In this document: positions 15,132-24,848 of the stretch, in pieces
How the letters are laid out: every line of letters begins with the position of its first letter
How positions within the stretch are numbered: the stretch's first letter is position 1
DNA from: Gammaproteobacteria bacterium UBA5078
Lineage (GTDB): Bacteria > Pseudomonadota > Gammaproteobacteria > Pseudomonadales > Pseudohongiellaceae
NCBI GenBank assembly: GCA_002416505.1
Contig: DIAM01000013.1
Coordinates: 71,814-135,813 of the forward strand
Reading direction: 5' to 3'
DNA length: 64,000 nt
The notes under the pieces: generated by a model
The model's database searches: none
What the model saw: only the letters and a program-made list of their open reading frames with translations
What the model was told of the DNA's origin: nothing
Program-made: the position numbers and the translations under genes

Positions 15132-17567
15132 ATGGGTCTTATGTCAGATACTCCCGAAATCGCCAAAACCATTCTCCCGTTGTTGCCCCTGCGCGATGTC
15201 GTGGTCTACCCCCAAATTGTCCAACCCCTGTTCGTAGGCCGTCCCAAGTCTATCAAGGCGCTTGAAGTTGCCATGAATACTGGCAAGCAAGTACTGTTGG
15301 TCGCGCAGAAGAATCCGACGGATGACGATCCTAGCACTCGGGATATCTTCGAGATTGGCACTGTTGCCAGCATTCTGCAATTGATCCGCCTGCCCGATGG
15401 CACGGTGAAGGTCTTGGTAGAAGGGGTAAGCCGCGCGCGCATCAAGCTCGTGGAGCTGGAGGAAGACTATTTTCAAGCCCATATTGCGCCACTGAGCGCC
15501 GAGGCGCTGGCCGAGAAACAGGGTGAGCTGTTGGTACGCTCGCTGCTGGCCCAGTTCGAGCAATATGTGCAGCTAAGCAAGAAAATTCCACCAGAGGTCA
15601 TGACCTCGATCTCCAGCATCGATGAGCCTGGTCGTCTCGTGGACACCATCGCCTCGCACATGTCCCTGCAGATTCAAGAGAAGCAGAACCTCCTCGAGCT
15701 CGTCAGCCTGCAGCCACGCATCGAACACCTAATGGGCTTGATCGAATCCGAGATCGATCTATTCCAGGTGGAGAAGCGCATCCGTGGCCGTGTGAAGAAG
15801 CAAATGGAGAAGAGCCAGCGCGAGTATTATCTGAACGAGCAGATGAAGGCTATTCAGAAAGAGATGGGAGAGTTAGACGACGCTCCAAACGAGGCCGAAG
15901 AATTAAAGTCCCGTATCGAAGAGGCGGGCATGCCTGCAGAGGCCAAAGAGAAGGCACTGTCGGAGTTGAACAAGTTGCGCATGATGTCGCCCATGTCCTC
16001 CGAGGCCTCTGTCGTACGCACCTATATTGACTGGATGGTCAGCATTCCTTGGAAGGCGCGTAGTAAAGTGCGTCTCGATCTCGACAAGGCGGAGGCCGTG
16101 CTCGAGAACGACCACTACGGCTTGGAAGAGGTAAAGACGCGCATTCTGGAATATTTGGCTGTGCAGAAGCGTGTCAAGAAACTCAAAGGCCCTATCCTAT
16201 GTTTAGTCGGGCCACCCGGCGTGGGCAAGACCTCTCTGGGCGAGTCTATCGCGCGTGCCACGAATCGTAAGTTCGTGCGCATGGCCTTGGGCGGTGTGCG
16301 CGACGAAGCGGAGATTCGCGGTCATCGCCGCACCTATATCGGCTCTTTACCCGGCAAGCTATTGCAGAAGCTGTCGAAAGTAGGGGTCAAGAATCCCTTA
16401 TTCTTGCTCGACGAAATCGACAAGATGGGCATGGATAACCGTGGCGATCCAGCCTCTGCTCTATTGGAAGTATTGGATCCAGAGCAGAACCATAGTTTCA
16501 ACGATCACTATCTCGAAGTGGATTATGATCTGTCCGAGGTCATGTTCGTGTGTACCTCGAATACGATGAATATCCCCGGGCCTTTATTGGATCGCATGGA
16601 AATTATCCGCCTGCCTGGCTACACGGAAGACGAGAAGATCAATATCGCCAGCCGTTACTTGGTGCCCAAACAACAGAAGAACAACGGCTTGCGTAAGGAC
16701 GAGTTAGAGATTGGCACAGAGCCAATTCAGGATCTAGTGCGCTATTACACGCGTGAGGCTGGCGTGCGTAATCTTGAACGTGAGATCGCTAAGATCTGCC
16801 GTAAGGTGGTGAAAGAGAACACCAATGCGAAGAGCCCAGCCCCCATCGTGCTCACTGGTGAGCTGCTCGAGAAGTATTCGGGAGTTCGTAAGTTTGACTT
16901 CGGCATTGCTGAGGAGACGAATCTGGTCGGTCAGGTCAATGGCCTAGCGTGGACGCAGGTAGGCGGCGAATTGCTGACTATCGAGGCCGTAGCCCTGGAG
17001 GGTAAGGGCAAGACCATCAAGACCGGCTCCTTGGGCGATGTCATGCAAGAGTCCATTCAGGCCGCTATCACCGTCGTACGAAGCCGTGCGCCGGCGTTGG
17101 GGCTCAAGTCGGGCTTCCACGAGACGATCGATTTGCATATTCACGTGCCCGAAGGGGCAACGCCGAAGGATGGCCCTAGTGCGGGTGTAGGGATGTGTAC
17201 CGCATTGGTTTCCGCATTGACGGGAATACCGGTTCGCTCCGATGTCGCCATGACTGGCGAGATCACTTTGCGCGGTCAGGTGCTGCGTATCGGTGGTTTG
17301 AAAGAGAAACTGCTCGCCGCCCATCGAGGCAATATCAAAACTGTGATCATTCCGGCAGACAACGAGCGCGATTTGAAAGAAATTCCAGATAATGTGAAAG
17401 CGGAACTAGACATTCGACCCGTGCGTTGGATCGATCAAGTTCTGGAGTTGGCGTTGGAATATCAACCGGTGCCAATCGCCGGTGCCGAGGGCATAAAAAC
17501 CGCGATTGCTTCCACTACCGAAGAGGGCGACAAAAGCAAGGACGAATTGCATATAAATACGCACTGA
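15132..17567 (+). CDS. lon: ATP-dependent protease Lon
   Basis: 811 residues; the ATG at 15132 follows AGGA at a suitable distance, and an ATG at 15141 is possible. Residues about 15-205 form the LAN substrate domain, then a coiled-coil region ('QREYYLNEQMKAIQKEMGEL'). The AAA+ module has Walker A 'GPPGVGKTSLGES' and Walker B 'FLLDEIDKM'. The protease domain carries the catalytic Ser in 'PKDGPSAGVGM' and Lys in 'GGLKEKLLAA'. Lon degrades misfolded and regulatory proteins in the cytoplasm. It is followed by hupB as in most gammaproteobacteria. Confidence 0.98.
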   Translation: MGLMSDTPEIAKTILPLLPLRDVVVYPQIVQPLFVGRPKSIKALEVAMNTGKQVLLVAQKNPTDDDPSTRDIFEIGTVASILQLIRLPDGTVKVLVEGVSRARIKLVELEEDYFQAHIAPLSAEALAEKQGELLVRSLLAQFEQYVQLSKKIPPEVMTSISSIDEPGRLVDTIASHMSLQIQEKQNLLELVSLQPRIEHLMGLIESEIDLFQVEKRIRGRVKKQMEKSQREYYLNEQMKAIQKEMGELDDAPNEAEELKSRIEEAGMPAEAKEKALSELNKLRMMSPMSSEASVVRTYIDWMVSIPWKARSKVRLDLDKAEAVLENDHYGLEEVKTRILEYLAVQKRVKKLKGPILCLVGPPGVGKTSLGESIARATNRKFVRMALGGVRDEAEIRGHRRTYIGSLPGKLLQKLSKVGVKNPLFLLDEIDKMGMDNRGDPASALLEVLDPEQNHSFNDHYLEVDYDLSEVMFVCTSNTMNIPGPLLDRMEIIRLPGYTEDEKINIASRYLVPKQQKNNGLRKDELEIGTEPIQDLVRYYTREAGVRNLEREIAKICRKVVKENTNAKSPAPIVLTGELLEKYSGVRKFDFGIAEETNLVGQVNGLAWTQVGGELLTIEAVALEGKGKTIKTGSLGDVMQESIQAAITVVRSRAPALGLKSGFHETIDLHIHVPEGATPKDGPSAGVGMCTALVSALTGIPVRSDVAMTGEITLRGQVLRIGGLKEKLLAAHRGNIKTVIIPADNERDLKEIPDNVKAELDIRPVRWIDQVLELALEYQPVPIAGAEGIKTAIASTTEEGDKSKDELHINTH

Positions 17568-17593
17568 ATCACACCAAAAGCCTGTGTTTCCTG

Positions 17594-17623
17594 TTGACAC
17601 AGCTTTCCGTGACTTGGTATAAA
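17594..17623 (+). promoter_or_regulatory. Strong sigma70 promoter upstream of hupB
   Basis: TTGACA (17594-17599) and TATAAA (17618-17623) are 18 bp apart, with an extended -10 (TGG before TATAAA). It leaves a leader of about 135 bases before the hupB start, partly AT-rich. Confidence 0.6.
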
Positions 17624-17764
17624 GTGCCGGTCGTATTGCTTATCGAGCCATTTTTTTTGGATAAAAAAATCAGACAAAATAACAATACTTATGGTGGGAA
17701 GTGAATCATCATTTTACTGCCTAGGTTTTCAAGCACAATCAACATAGAAAAATAAGGGGATACC

Positions 17765-18040
17765 GTGAACAAATCAGAATTAATCGATGCTGTGGCAGCA
17801 GGTGCCGATATACCAAAAGCAACAGCTGGACGCGTAATTGACGCAATGATCGATGCGATCACAGACTCACTGAAGAAAAGCGACCCGGTAGTACTTGTTG
17901 GTTTTGGTACTTTCACTACCAAAGAGCGCGCAGCACGTCAGGGACGTAATCCCCAAACTGGCGCTACTATCCAGATCAAAGCCGCTAAAGTGCCAACTTT
18001 CAAAGCAGGCAAAGCTCTAAAAGACTCAGTTAATATTTAA
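17765..18040 (+). CDS. hupB: DNA-binding protein HU
   Basis: 91 residues from a GTG start preceded by AAGGGGA. It is a typical HU: 'MNKSELIDAVA', 'GFGTFTTKERAARQGRNPQTG' (the DNA-binding arm RNPxTG) and a Lys-rich C-terminus. HU dimers bend and compact chromosomal DNA. It lies between lon and ppiD, as in E. coli hupB, has a separate upstream promoter and is closed by a terminator. Confidence 0.97.
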   Translation: MNKSELIDAVAAGADIPKATAGRVIDAMIDAITDSLKKSDPVVLVGFGTFTTKERAARQGRNPQTGATIQIKAAKVPTFKAGKALKDSVNI

Positions 18041-18143
18041 CTTACAGTCAAGATTCCAAAGCTAGTCAGATCCGCTCCCGTCTAACGACATTTGCGATCT
18101 GATTGCGACGGAGAGATACTCCCAATCGCACTATGGAATTTAT

Positions 18144-18170
18144 AAGGCGCATCAGTGATGCGCCTTTTTA
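18144..18170 (+). terminator. Rho-independent terminator after hupB
   Basis: AAGGCGCATC and GATGCGCCTT pair as a 10-bp stem with a 3-nt loop, followed by a T-run. It lies 104 bp after the hupB stop. Confidence 0.85.
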
Positions 18171-18246
18171 GTTTAAAAAGGGTTCGCATAGCTGCTCCGC
18201 GATCCATGCGATTTAGCTAAGACTCGATTCTCCAACAGGTACCGAT

Positions 18247-20133
18247 ATGCTGCAGACGATAAGAGAAAATTCACAGGGTTTGATTGCCAAGGTCATCATT
18301 GGTTTTATCATCGCCGTCATGGCTTTGTTTGGCGTTGAGTCCATTGTAGGGGGCCTAGCCAACAATGGAACCGTTGCGGAAGTAAACGGGGAGAAGATCA
18401 CAGAACCCGAATTGGCGACCAATGTGCAAAATCTCCTGGCCAGCGTTGGTGGAGATCTCGGCGACCTCGACGAAGGTCTGCTGCGCCAGATCGCCTTGAA
18501 CCAATTGGTCGAAGATCGCCTCATGCGTCAGGCCACTCAAGATGCGAATATGACGATCTCGAGCGATGCCATCGACCGCCAGATTATCAACAGTCCCCAG
18601 TTTCAGATTGGCGGAGTCTTCAACTCTGACCTCGCCCTGCGCACTATGGCGACCCAGGGCTTTACCGTTCAGGGCTATCGTGCCGCGCTGGAGCAGCAAA
18701 TGGTCGTGGGCCAGTTGGTCAACGCCTTTGCCTCAACGAGCTTCGTGACCGAGGCTGAGCTGGATCGCATGGCAGCGCTATCATCCCAGACCCGTGATTT
18801 CCGCTTTGTATCGGTCACCCTAGGCAATAGAACGATGGGCGAGCCAATCCCCGCAGAGCAGATTGAAGCCTATTACCAGAACAACGAAGCGCAATTCATG
18901 CTCGATGAGGAAGTCAGCATCAAATACGTAGTGCTCGATAAGAGCGCGATTTTTGATGAAGTTAGCGTCAACGAAGCCGCGGTACGGGCGCAGTACGACG
19001 TAGAGAGTAGCGCGTTCAACTCCGCCTCACAGCGCCGTGCCTCCCATATCCTATTGGAAACGGGCAGTGGCTTGACAGAAGAGGAGGCCATGTCTCAGGC
19101 GGCCGATCTGAAGTCTCGATTGGATGCTGGAGAGGACTTCGGCGCGCTGGCGCTAGAGGCGTCCTCAGACACCATATCAGCGCAAGAGGGCGGCGATATT
19201 GGATATACCGATGGCAGTGCGTTCCCAACTGCTGTCGAAGAGGCCCTAAACGCACTCGAAGTAGGCGAAGTCTCCGCCCCTGTACTCAGCGAGTTCGGGG
19301 TGCATTTGGTGAAACTGACTGAGAACACCGTTAACGAATATCCTCCATTCGAGGAAGTGGCCGAACGCATCCGCCGCGATCTAAGCACCGCAGAGGTTGA
19401 TGCGCTGTATTTCTCGCGTCTCGAGGATCTCGCCAATCTGGCCTTTGAAACTACTGGCTTGGACGATATTTCCAGCGAATTGGGCTTAGAGGTAGTGGAT
19501 AGCGAGTTGTTCTCGCGTCTCGGCGGCTCTACTGACATAACCAGTAACGCGAATATTATCGCCGCAGCGTTCTCTGATGAAACGCTCCTCGACGGCAATA
19601 ATAGCGATGTAATCGAATTAGGCGATAACCGTGCGGTAGTCTTGCATGTGGGCCAGCACAATGAGTCTACGCTGCAGCCGTTGGAAGAGGTCCGCGGAGA
19701 GATTGCGGCGATCTTGCGTACAGAGCTTGAGAAAGAGCGCGCCAGCGCGCTGGGGCAGTCATTACTTAGCTCACTCCAGGCGGGGACTTCCATAGACGAC
19801 GTATTGGTTGAGAACGAGTTGCAGTGGATAGAGCAGGACGATGCCACTCGTGATCAGCCAGGCCTGAATGGCGAGGTTTTACAATCGGTCTTCTCGATGC
19901 CTAGTCCAACTGAAGGCGAGTCTATCTATAACGGCTTCTCGCTGAGCAATGGCACTTATATCGTCTTAGAACTACAAGAGGTGACCCGCGGTAGTCTAGC
20001 GCAGCTATCTCTAGCGCAGCGCGCAACAATGACCGATACCTACATCGAACGCGATGGCCGTGGCACTTTCGAGGCATTTGTAGCCAATTCGCGCCGCAAT
20101 GCAGACATCACTATCAACCTCGAGCCGCTATAA
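18247..20133 (+). CDS. ppiD: Periplasmic folding chaperone PpiD
   Basis: 628 residues. A single N-terminal membrane anchor ('VIIGFIIAVMALFGVESIVGG', about residues 14-35) leads to a SurA-N-like chaperone region. A parvulin domain at about 260-355 begins 'RRASHILLETGSG' and contains 'GGDIGYTDGSAF' and 'PVLSEFGVHLVKLT'. A second, degenerate helical segment follows to the C-terminus. PpiD sits on the periplasmic face of the inner membrane next to SecYEG and assists newly exported proteins. The family is usually catalytically weak. The position after hupB is conserved. Confidence 0.95.
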   Translation: MLQTIRENSQGLIAKVIIGFIIAVMALFGVESIVGGLANNGTVAEVNGEKITEPELATNVQNLLASVGGDLGDLDEGLLRQIALNQLVEDRLMRQATQDANMTISSDAIDRQIINSPQFQIGGVFNSDLALRTMATQGFTVQGYRAALEQQMVVGQLVNAFASTSFVTEAELDRMAALSSQTRDFRFVSVTLGNRTMGEPIPAEQIEAYYQNNEAQFMLDEEVSIKYVVLDKSAIFDEVSVNEAAVRAQYDVESSAFNSASQRRASHILLETGSGLTEEEAMSQAADLKSRLDAGEDFGALALEASSDTISAQEGGDIGYTDGSAFPTAVEEALNALEVGEVSAPVLSEFGVHLVKLTENTVNEYPPFEEVAERIRRDLSTAEVDALYFSRLEDLANLAFETTGLDDISSELGLEVVDSELFSRLGGSTDITSNANIIAAAFSDETLLDGNNSDVIELGDNRAVVLHVGQHNESTLQPLEEVRGEIAAILRTELEKERASALGQSLLSSLQAGTSIDDVLVENELQWIEQDDATRDQPGLNGEVLQSVFSMPSPTEGESIYNGFSLSNGTYIVLELQEVTRGSLAQLSLAQRATMTDTYIERDGRGTFEAFVANSRRNADITINLEPL

Positions 20134-20141
20134 GTCGCGGC

Positions 20142-21809
20142 TCAATTGAGATTCGAATCACTCGGGCGCAACAGCAATTGCTGCCCCGGGTGAATCAAGT
20201 CTCCTATCTGAATCGAATTCCAGTCCGCTAACTCTTCCGCCGTCATCCTGAAACGCTGTGCAATCTTCGCCAAGGAGTCACCAGTGCGCACGGTATAATG
20301 CTGTTGTGCTTCGACGACGCGCTTGCTGCCGGCCTGGGCGATAGTGGCATCTGCCTGCAATACCAATTGCTGTCCTGGTTTGATCAGCGCGTCCGTCGTC
20401 AAGGAGTTCCACTGCGTTAGCTCGGCCACGGTAATCTGATATCGATTGGCAATTAGCCATAAGCTATCGCCGCTGCGCACGGTGTAGCGCAGTGGCGTCT
20501 CTGGAGGCAGCGTGCTAGTCGCGGATGAGCGGCTAGCGGTAGCGACGTAGTCTGGGGCGTTCGGAGCGGCTATGGGGGTTGTAGAGGCATAGGCCCGCGG
20601 TATGAGCAGCGACTCGCCAGCGATAATGCGGCTACCCTCTATCGCATTGACTTGTTGTAGCACACTCACCTGCGTACGAAATTGCTGCGCAATCTTGCCT
20701 AAAGAGTCCCCGCGCTGCACGACGTAGCGATCCCAAGTGACACTGGGAGCGTCGCGCTGCTCCTCTAGTGCGCTCGTGAACGCCTCCGCGACGGCGATAG
20801 GCACGAGCAGGCCATAGGGGCCATCTGGGTGAGTAGCCCATTGTCTAAAGCCAGGGTTAAGCTGATAGAGCGTCTCCGAATCGATACCGGCGATACTAGC
20901 CGCGAGCGCGAGATCGAGTTGATAGCCTACGTCCACGAGCTTCACCGCTGGGGCGTTCGGCACATCCGTAAGCTCCATACCATAGTGATCGGGCTCGGCG
21001 ACAAGCCGGCTCAGTGCGATGAGTTTCGGGGCGAAGTCTTCGGTGATGGAGGGCAGATTGAGTGACCAATAGTCTACGTCGCGGTCGCGCACTTCGTTCT
21101 TGTTGATCGCCTTGCGCACATTCCCTGGGCCCGTGTTGTAGGCCGCCAAGGATAGTAGCCAGCTCTCATCGAACATCTGCTGCAGTGTGGTGAGGTAATC
21201 CAGCGCGGCCGACGTCGAAGCGATGGGGTCACGACTGCCGTCGTACCACCAGTCTCGCTTTAGGCCGAGAGTAGGGGCAGTGCTGCTGCCAATCTGCCAG
21301 AGACCTACGGAATTGCCAGGAGAGACCGCATTCGGGTTAAACGCACTCTCGACAATCGGCAGGAGGGCTAGCTCCATTGGTAGGCCACGGCGCTCAACCT
21401 CTTCGACGATCTCGAAGATGAACGGGCTAGCGCGCTCCGTTACGGTCCGCAGATAGTTGGGGTTGTCTCGGTAGAATTGAATCTGTTCATCGATGCGCGC
21501 GTTGTCATACTTATACGCGAACTGCAGGCCGGCACCGATGCGTGCCCAAATATCTTTAAACTCAACTTCTTGCAGGACGTCGAGCTCCTCGGCCGGTGTA
21601 ATCGAGACCCGTGCCGCTGCATCGCGGTTACTCAAGATGCGGGAGGCATTCTCCGCCGCGGTGCTTGCATCGGCCTCCATGTCGGGCTGATAGACCGTGC
21701 TACAGGCGTTTAAAAAGACGGCAGAGGCCATCACGAGGTAAAGGCGCTTGAAACGGAACCGAGGGAGAGTAGGGGCGAGCTGCGAGCTTATAATTTCTAT
21801 AGATGTCAT
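20142..21809 (-). CDS. mltD: Membrane-bound lytic murein transglycosylase D with three LysM domains
   Basis: 555 residues. The N-terminus has a lipoprotein signal with lipobox 'FLNAC', so the protein is likely anchored to the outer membrane; an internal ATG at residue 27 is a possible alternative start. The SLT domain at about 130-280 carries the catalytic Glu in 'LLPIVESAFNP' and the conserved 'GLWQI' and 'LSLAAYNTGPGNV'. Three LysM peptidoglycan-binding domains follow at about 358-401, 435-478 and 507-550 (each 'Y-V-GDSL-IA'); E. coli MltD has two. It cleaves glycan strands to make anhydro-muropeptides. It converges with ppiD, 8 bp apart. Confidence 0.95.
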   Translation of the reverse strand: MTSIEIISSQLAPTLPRFRFKRLYLVMASAVFLNACSTVYQPDMEADASTAAENASRILSNRDAAARVSITPAEELDVLQEVEFKDIWARIGAGLQFAYKYDNARIDEQIQFYRDNPNYLRTVTERASPFIFEIVEEVERRGLPMELALLPIVESAFNPNAVSPGNSVGLWQIGSSTAPTLGLKRDWWYDGSRDPIASTSAALDYLTTLQQMFDESWLLSLAAYNTGPGNVRKAINKNEVRDRDVDYWSLNLPSITEDFAPKLIALSRLVAEPDHYGMELTDVPNAPAVKLVDVGYQLDLALAASIAGIDSETLYQLNPGFRQWATHPDGPYGLLVPIAVAEAFTSALEEQRDAPSVTWDRYVVQRGDSLGKIAQQFRTQVSVLQQVNAIEGSRIIAGESLLIPRAYASTTPIAAPNAPDYVATASRSSATSTLPPETPLRYTVRSGDSLWLIANRYQITVAELTQWNSLTTDALIKPGQQLVLQADATIAQAGSKRVVEAQQHYTVRTGDSLAKIAQRFRMTAEELADWNSIQIGDLIHPGQQLLLRPSDSNLN

Positions 21810-21861
21810 GAGGAGTACTTTAACTGTGTGCTAAACGAATGAATGTCCGAGTGCTAAGGAC

Positions 21862-22653
21862 CTAAAAATTATCTTTCCAAGCGCGTAACTGTGCAAAAGT
21901 GTCGATTTCGTTATGCGCTTGCTTGCCGGCATGTGTCGCCACCATCCGTGCGAGATCTTTGTTATGACAACGCAGAAAGGGATTGGTTCGCTGCTCGAGA
22001 GCAATATTTGAGGGGAGGCTGGGCAGATTTGCCGCGCGCATCGCTTTAGTTGCCTCCATCCGTAGCTGTAAGTCCGTGTTATCGGGCTCTGCGGCTAGGG
22101 CAAAGCCGAGATTCGCCAAGGTATATTCGTGGGCACAAAACACTAGGGTCGTCCCAGGCAAGGCGTCGAGTTTGGCAAGGGATGCATACATCATCGCCGC
22201 TTCGCCCTCAAAAATTCTGCCACAGCCCGCTGCGAACAGCGTGTCCCCGCAGAACACCGCTCCTTGTTCGAGCGCCGCGCAACTAGGGAGGTAGAAGGCG
22301 ATATGATCGAGGGTGTGGCCCGGTATCTCCAAGACTTGGAAGTCTAGGCCGAGTACGTTCACCGTATCGCCTTGTTTACACCGCTGTTTGAGAGACGCGA
22401 TTTTGCTCGAGTGCGAGCCGATCACATTGGCATTGGGAAAGGCTTCGAGTAGGCGCTCGATGCCTCCCGTGTGATCTGGGTGGTGATGAGTGACTAGGAT
22501 TGTATTCAGCTGCAGTCCTCGGCTTGCAAGCATCTCCAGCACTGGCGTCGCATCACCCGGGTCCACGATCCCCACCTGTTTTTCTGCGCCGCGTTGGAGC
22601 ATCCAGATATAGTTGTCATTGAAGGCGGGAATTGGGCTGATATTTAAGGTCAT
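21862..22653 (-). CDS. gloB: Hydroxyacylglutathione hydrolase (glyoxalase II)
   Basis: 263 residues. It hydrolyses S-lactoylglutathione to lactate and glutathione, the last step of methylglyoxal detoxification. The metallo-beta-lactamase metal motif 'THHHPDHTGG' is intact, with later His/Asp ligands in 'IPGHTLDHIAF', 'FCGDTLF' and 'FCAHEYT'. The C-terminal helical substrate domain ends with 'NEIDTFAQLRAWKDNF'. Length is normal. It is divergent from the yafS-like gene, with a 142-bp gap holding the promoters of both. Confidence 0.96.
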   Translation of the reverse strand: MTLNISPIPAFNDNYIWMLQRGAEKQVGIVDPGDATPVLEMLASRGLQLNTILVTHHHPDHTGGIERLLEAFPNANVIGSHSSKIASLKQRCKQGDTVNVLGLDFQVLEIPGHTLDHIAFYLPSCAALEQGAVFCGDTLFAAGCGRIFEGEAAMMYASLAKLDALPGTTLVFCAHEYTLANLGFALAAEPDNTDLQLRMEATKAMRAANLPSLPSNIALEQRTNPFLRCHNKDLARMVATHAGKQAHNEIDTFAQLRAWKDNF

Positions 22654-22795
22654 TACATTTGATTTTCAGTGCCAAAGAAAGCAATCATAGTGCACCGGCC
22701 CCATGGTATAAACCTCTTTTCGTCAAGACGAGCGCTGCGTCATGTTGGAAAGCAGTAGGCTGTCCGGTTCGCAGCGTCACTAATAAGGTCTGAGC

Positions 22796-23611
22796 ATGAT
22801 TCAGCTTCTAGAAAATCTTCGGACGCGGTGGCGTAATCGCCGCGATCTTCCGACCCCGGAGGCGCTGTTTGAGGACATGGCGGCGTGGTGGGAATCTCCG
22901 CTTGGCAAGGCATTGCTCGCGAACGAGACCGAATTGCTAGAGCCTACACTCGCCCGCATTTTTGGTTACCACTTCTTGCAACTCGGGGTCAGCGAGCATT
23001 CGATGATGGATGCGAGCCCAATCGGTCATAAGCTACTGTTCGTGCCGCAATACGCAGCCAAGAAGACCCTGCCGGTCGCCAATAATGAAGCCTTGCCCCT
23101 GCAAAGCGATAGCGTCGATGCCGTGCTAATTCACCATGCCTTGGATTACACTCCCGATAGCCACCGCTTGTTAAGAGAGTCGGCTCGGGTCTTGATGCCG
23201 GGGGGGAAGCTCGTGATCATCGGTTTTAATCCGATGAGCAGCTGGGGCATGCGTAAGCTGTTCCGCTGGCGTAATGCGCGTCCGTGGGATGCCCGTTATA
23301 TCGCCAGTTCTCGGGTTCAGGACTGGTTGAAGCTACTCGATTTCAGTATCGATAAGGTTGAGCATTGCGCCTATTTATTGCCGCTCAAACATACGCGCTT
23401 CGTGAATGCCGCTCCTCGTCTCGAGGCCGTCGGGACGCGTTTCCGCGCGCCGATTGGTGCCGTGTATGTCATAGTCGCCTGCAAGCAGGTGATGCCAATA
23501 ACGCCTATACTGCCGCGCTGGCCGAAACTGCCAAGGCCAGTCTTGGTGAGGCCGGTTGCGGAATCAGCACGGGAAAGGCCGCAGGCCGCTAAAGTTAAAC
23601 TCGATTCATAA
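22796..23611 (+). CDS. yafS: SAM-dependent methyltransferase, YafS-like
   Basis: 271 residues. A class I methyltransferase fold is visible in the second half: 'VDAVLIHHALDYTPDSHRLLRESARVLMPGGKLVIIGFNP' (motifs II and III with LxPGGxL). Motif I is poorly conserved ('YHFLQLGVSE'), as in the YafS group. The position between gloB and rnhA matches E. coli yafS. The substrate is unknown. The C-terminus is basic. Confidence 0.8.
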   Translation: MIQLLENLRTRWRNRRDLPTPEALFEDMAAWWESPLGKALLANETELLEPTLARIFGYHFLQLGVSEHSMMDASPIGHKLLFVPQYAAKKTLPVANNEALPLQSDSVDAVLIHHALDYTPDSHRLLRESARVLMPGGKLVIIGFNPMSSWGMRKLFRWRNARPWDARYIASSRVQDWLKLLDFSIDKVEHCAYLLPLKHTRFVNAAPRLEAVGTRFRAPIGAVYVIVACKQVMPITPILPRWPKLPRPVLVRPVAESARERPQAAKVKLDS

Positions 23612-23642
23612 AGCCTCATAGGCGACGTTTTAGGAAGTAGAT

Positions 23643-24095
23643 TTGTCAAACACGATTCAGATGTATACCGATGGGGCCTGCAGAGGCAATCCCGGTAAGG
23701 GCGGCTGGGGCGCATTGCTGCGTTATAACGGCACCGAAAAAACCCTTCACGGCGGCGAGCCGCATACCACCAACAACCGCATGGAGCTAATGGCCGTCAT
23801 TCAAGGCTTGCAGGCGCTCAAGAAAACCGGTTGCGACGTGCATGTCTTTAGCGACTCCAAATACGTGCTAACGGGCATCACCGAATGGCTGCCTAACTGG
23901 AAGAAACGCGGCTGGAAGACTGCCGCGAAGAAACCTGTGCTCAATGTTGACCTGTGGCAGACACTCGATGCATTGGCCGCACAGCACACTATTGAGTGGG
24001 AATGGGTCAAGGGACACAGCGGCCACCCCGAGAACGAACTCGCGGACGCCCTTGCCAATCGAGGCATCGACGAGCTTGATACCACTAAAGTTTAA
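23643..24095 (+). CDS. rnhA: Ribonuclease HI
   Basis: 150 residues from a TTG start with AGGAAG upstream. The four acidic catalytic residues are seen in 'YTDGACRGNPG' (D), 'NNRMELMA' (E), 'VFSDSKYV' (D) and 'NELADALAN' (D). It removes RNA from RNA:DNA hybrids such as R-loops and primers. The basic loop 'WKKRGWKTAAKKPV' is the hybrid-binding protrusion. It is 18 bp upstream of dnaQ on the same strand; in E. coli these two are adjacent but divergent. Confidence 0.97.
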   Translation: MSNTIQMYTDGACRGNPGKGGWGALLRYNGTEKTLHGGEPHTTNNRMELMAVIQGLQALKKTGCDVHVFSDSKYVLTGITEWLPNWKKRGWKTAAKKPVLNVDLWQTLDALAAQHTIEWEWVKGHSGHPENELADALANRGIDELDTTKV

Positions 24096-24113
24096 GAAGA
24101 CGATCGAGAGACT

Positions 24114-24833
24114 ATGCGACAAATAGTATTAGATACCGAAACTACGGGGCTTGACCCACTGCAAGGCCATCGCGTCATCGAGATCGGCTGTGTAGAGATC
24201 GAGAATAGGCGTCTCACTGGGCGGCATTACCATTGCTACCTGAATCCAGACCGTGAGATCGACGACGGCGCTGTGCAGGTCCACGGCATTACCTCCCAGT
24301 TTCTAGCGGACAAGCCACGCTTTAAACAGGTCGTGGCAGAGTTTCTCGATTTCGTGCGCGGCGCGGAACTGGTAATCCACAACGCGCCGTTCGACTTGGG
24401 TTTTCTCAATCATGAGCTGCATCTGATTGGTCGGGCACAGGAGAGCCTAGAGGCGCAGTGTTCGGTGATCGATACGCTGGTGATGGCCCGTAAGAAGCAT
24501 CCCGGGCAGCGCAACAGTCTAGATGCCCTGTGCAAACGCTATGAGGTGGACAATTCGCAGCGCGATCTCCACGGCGCCTTACTCGATGCCGAGATTCTCG
24601 CGGACGTCTATTTGTTGATGACTGGCGGGCAGACGATTCTGCAACTGCACAATGACGAGGATAGCCGCAGCGAGGGCGAGGGCTCTCATCGCGAGCGCGA
24701 TCTTACCCGCGGGCCACTGCTTGTCACGCAACCCAGCCACGCCGATATGCTTGCTCACGAACAATTTTTAGACCGTATCAACAAGCAAAGCAATAATGCC
24801 TGCGTGTGGAGCGCTGCGCAGACTAGTGACTAG
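24114..24833 (+). CDS. dnaQ: DNA polymerase III epsilon subunit, proofreading exonuclease
   Basis: 239 residues. The DEDDh exonuclease motifs are intact: 'VLDTETTGLDP', 'HNAPFDLGFLNHEL' and 'HGALLDAEILADVY'. The C-terminal tail after 'GGQTILQL' is the region that carries clamp- and polymerase-contacting segments in the family. It proofreads for PolIII. It probably shares a transcript with rnhA and nudC (15-bp gap). Confidence 0.96.
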   Translation: MRQIVLDTETTGLDPLQGHRVIEIGCVEIENRRLTGRHYHCYLNPDREIDDGAVQVHGITSQFLADKPRFKQVVAEFLDFVRGAELVIHNAPFDLGFLNHELHLIGRAQESLEAQCSVIDTLVMARKKHPGQRNSLDALCKRYEVDNSQRDLHGALLDAEILADVYLLMTGGQTILQLHNDEDSRSEGEGSHRERDLTRGPLLVTQPSHADMLAHEQFLDRINKQSNNACVWSAAQTSD

Positions 24834-24848
24834 GAGCTACAACGCACT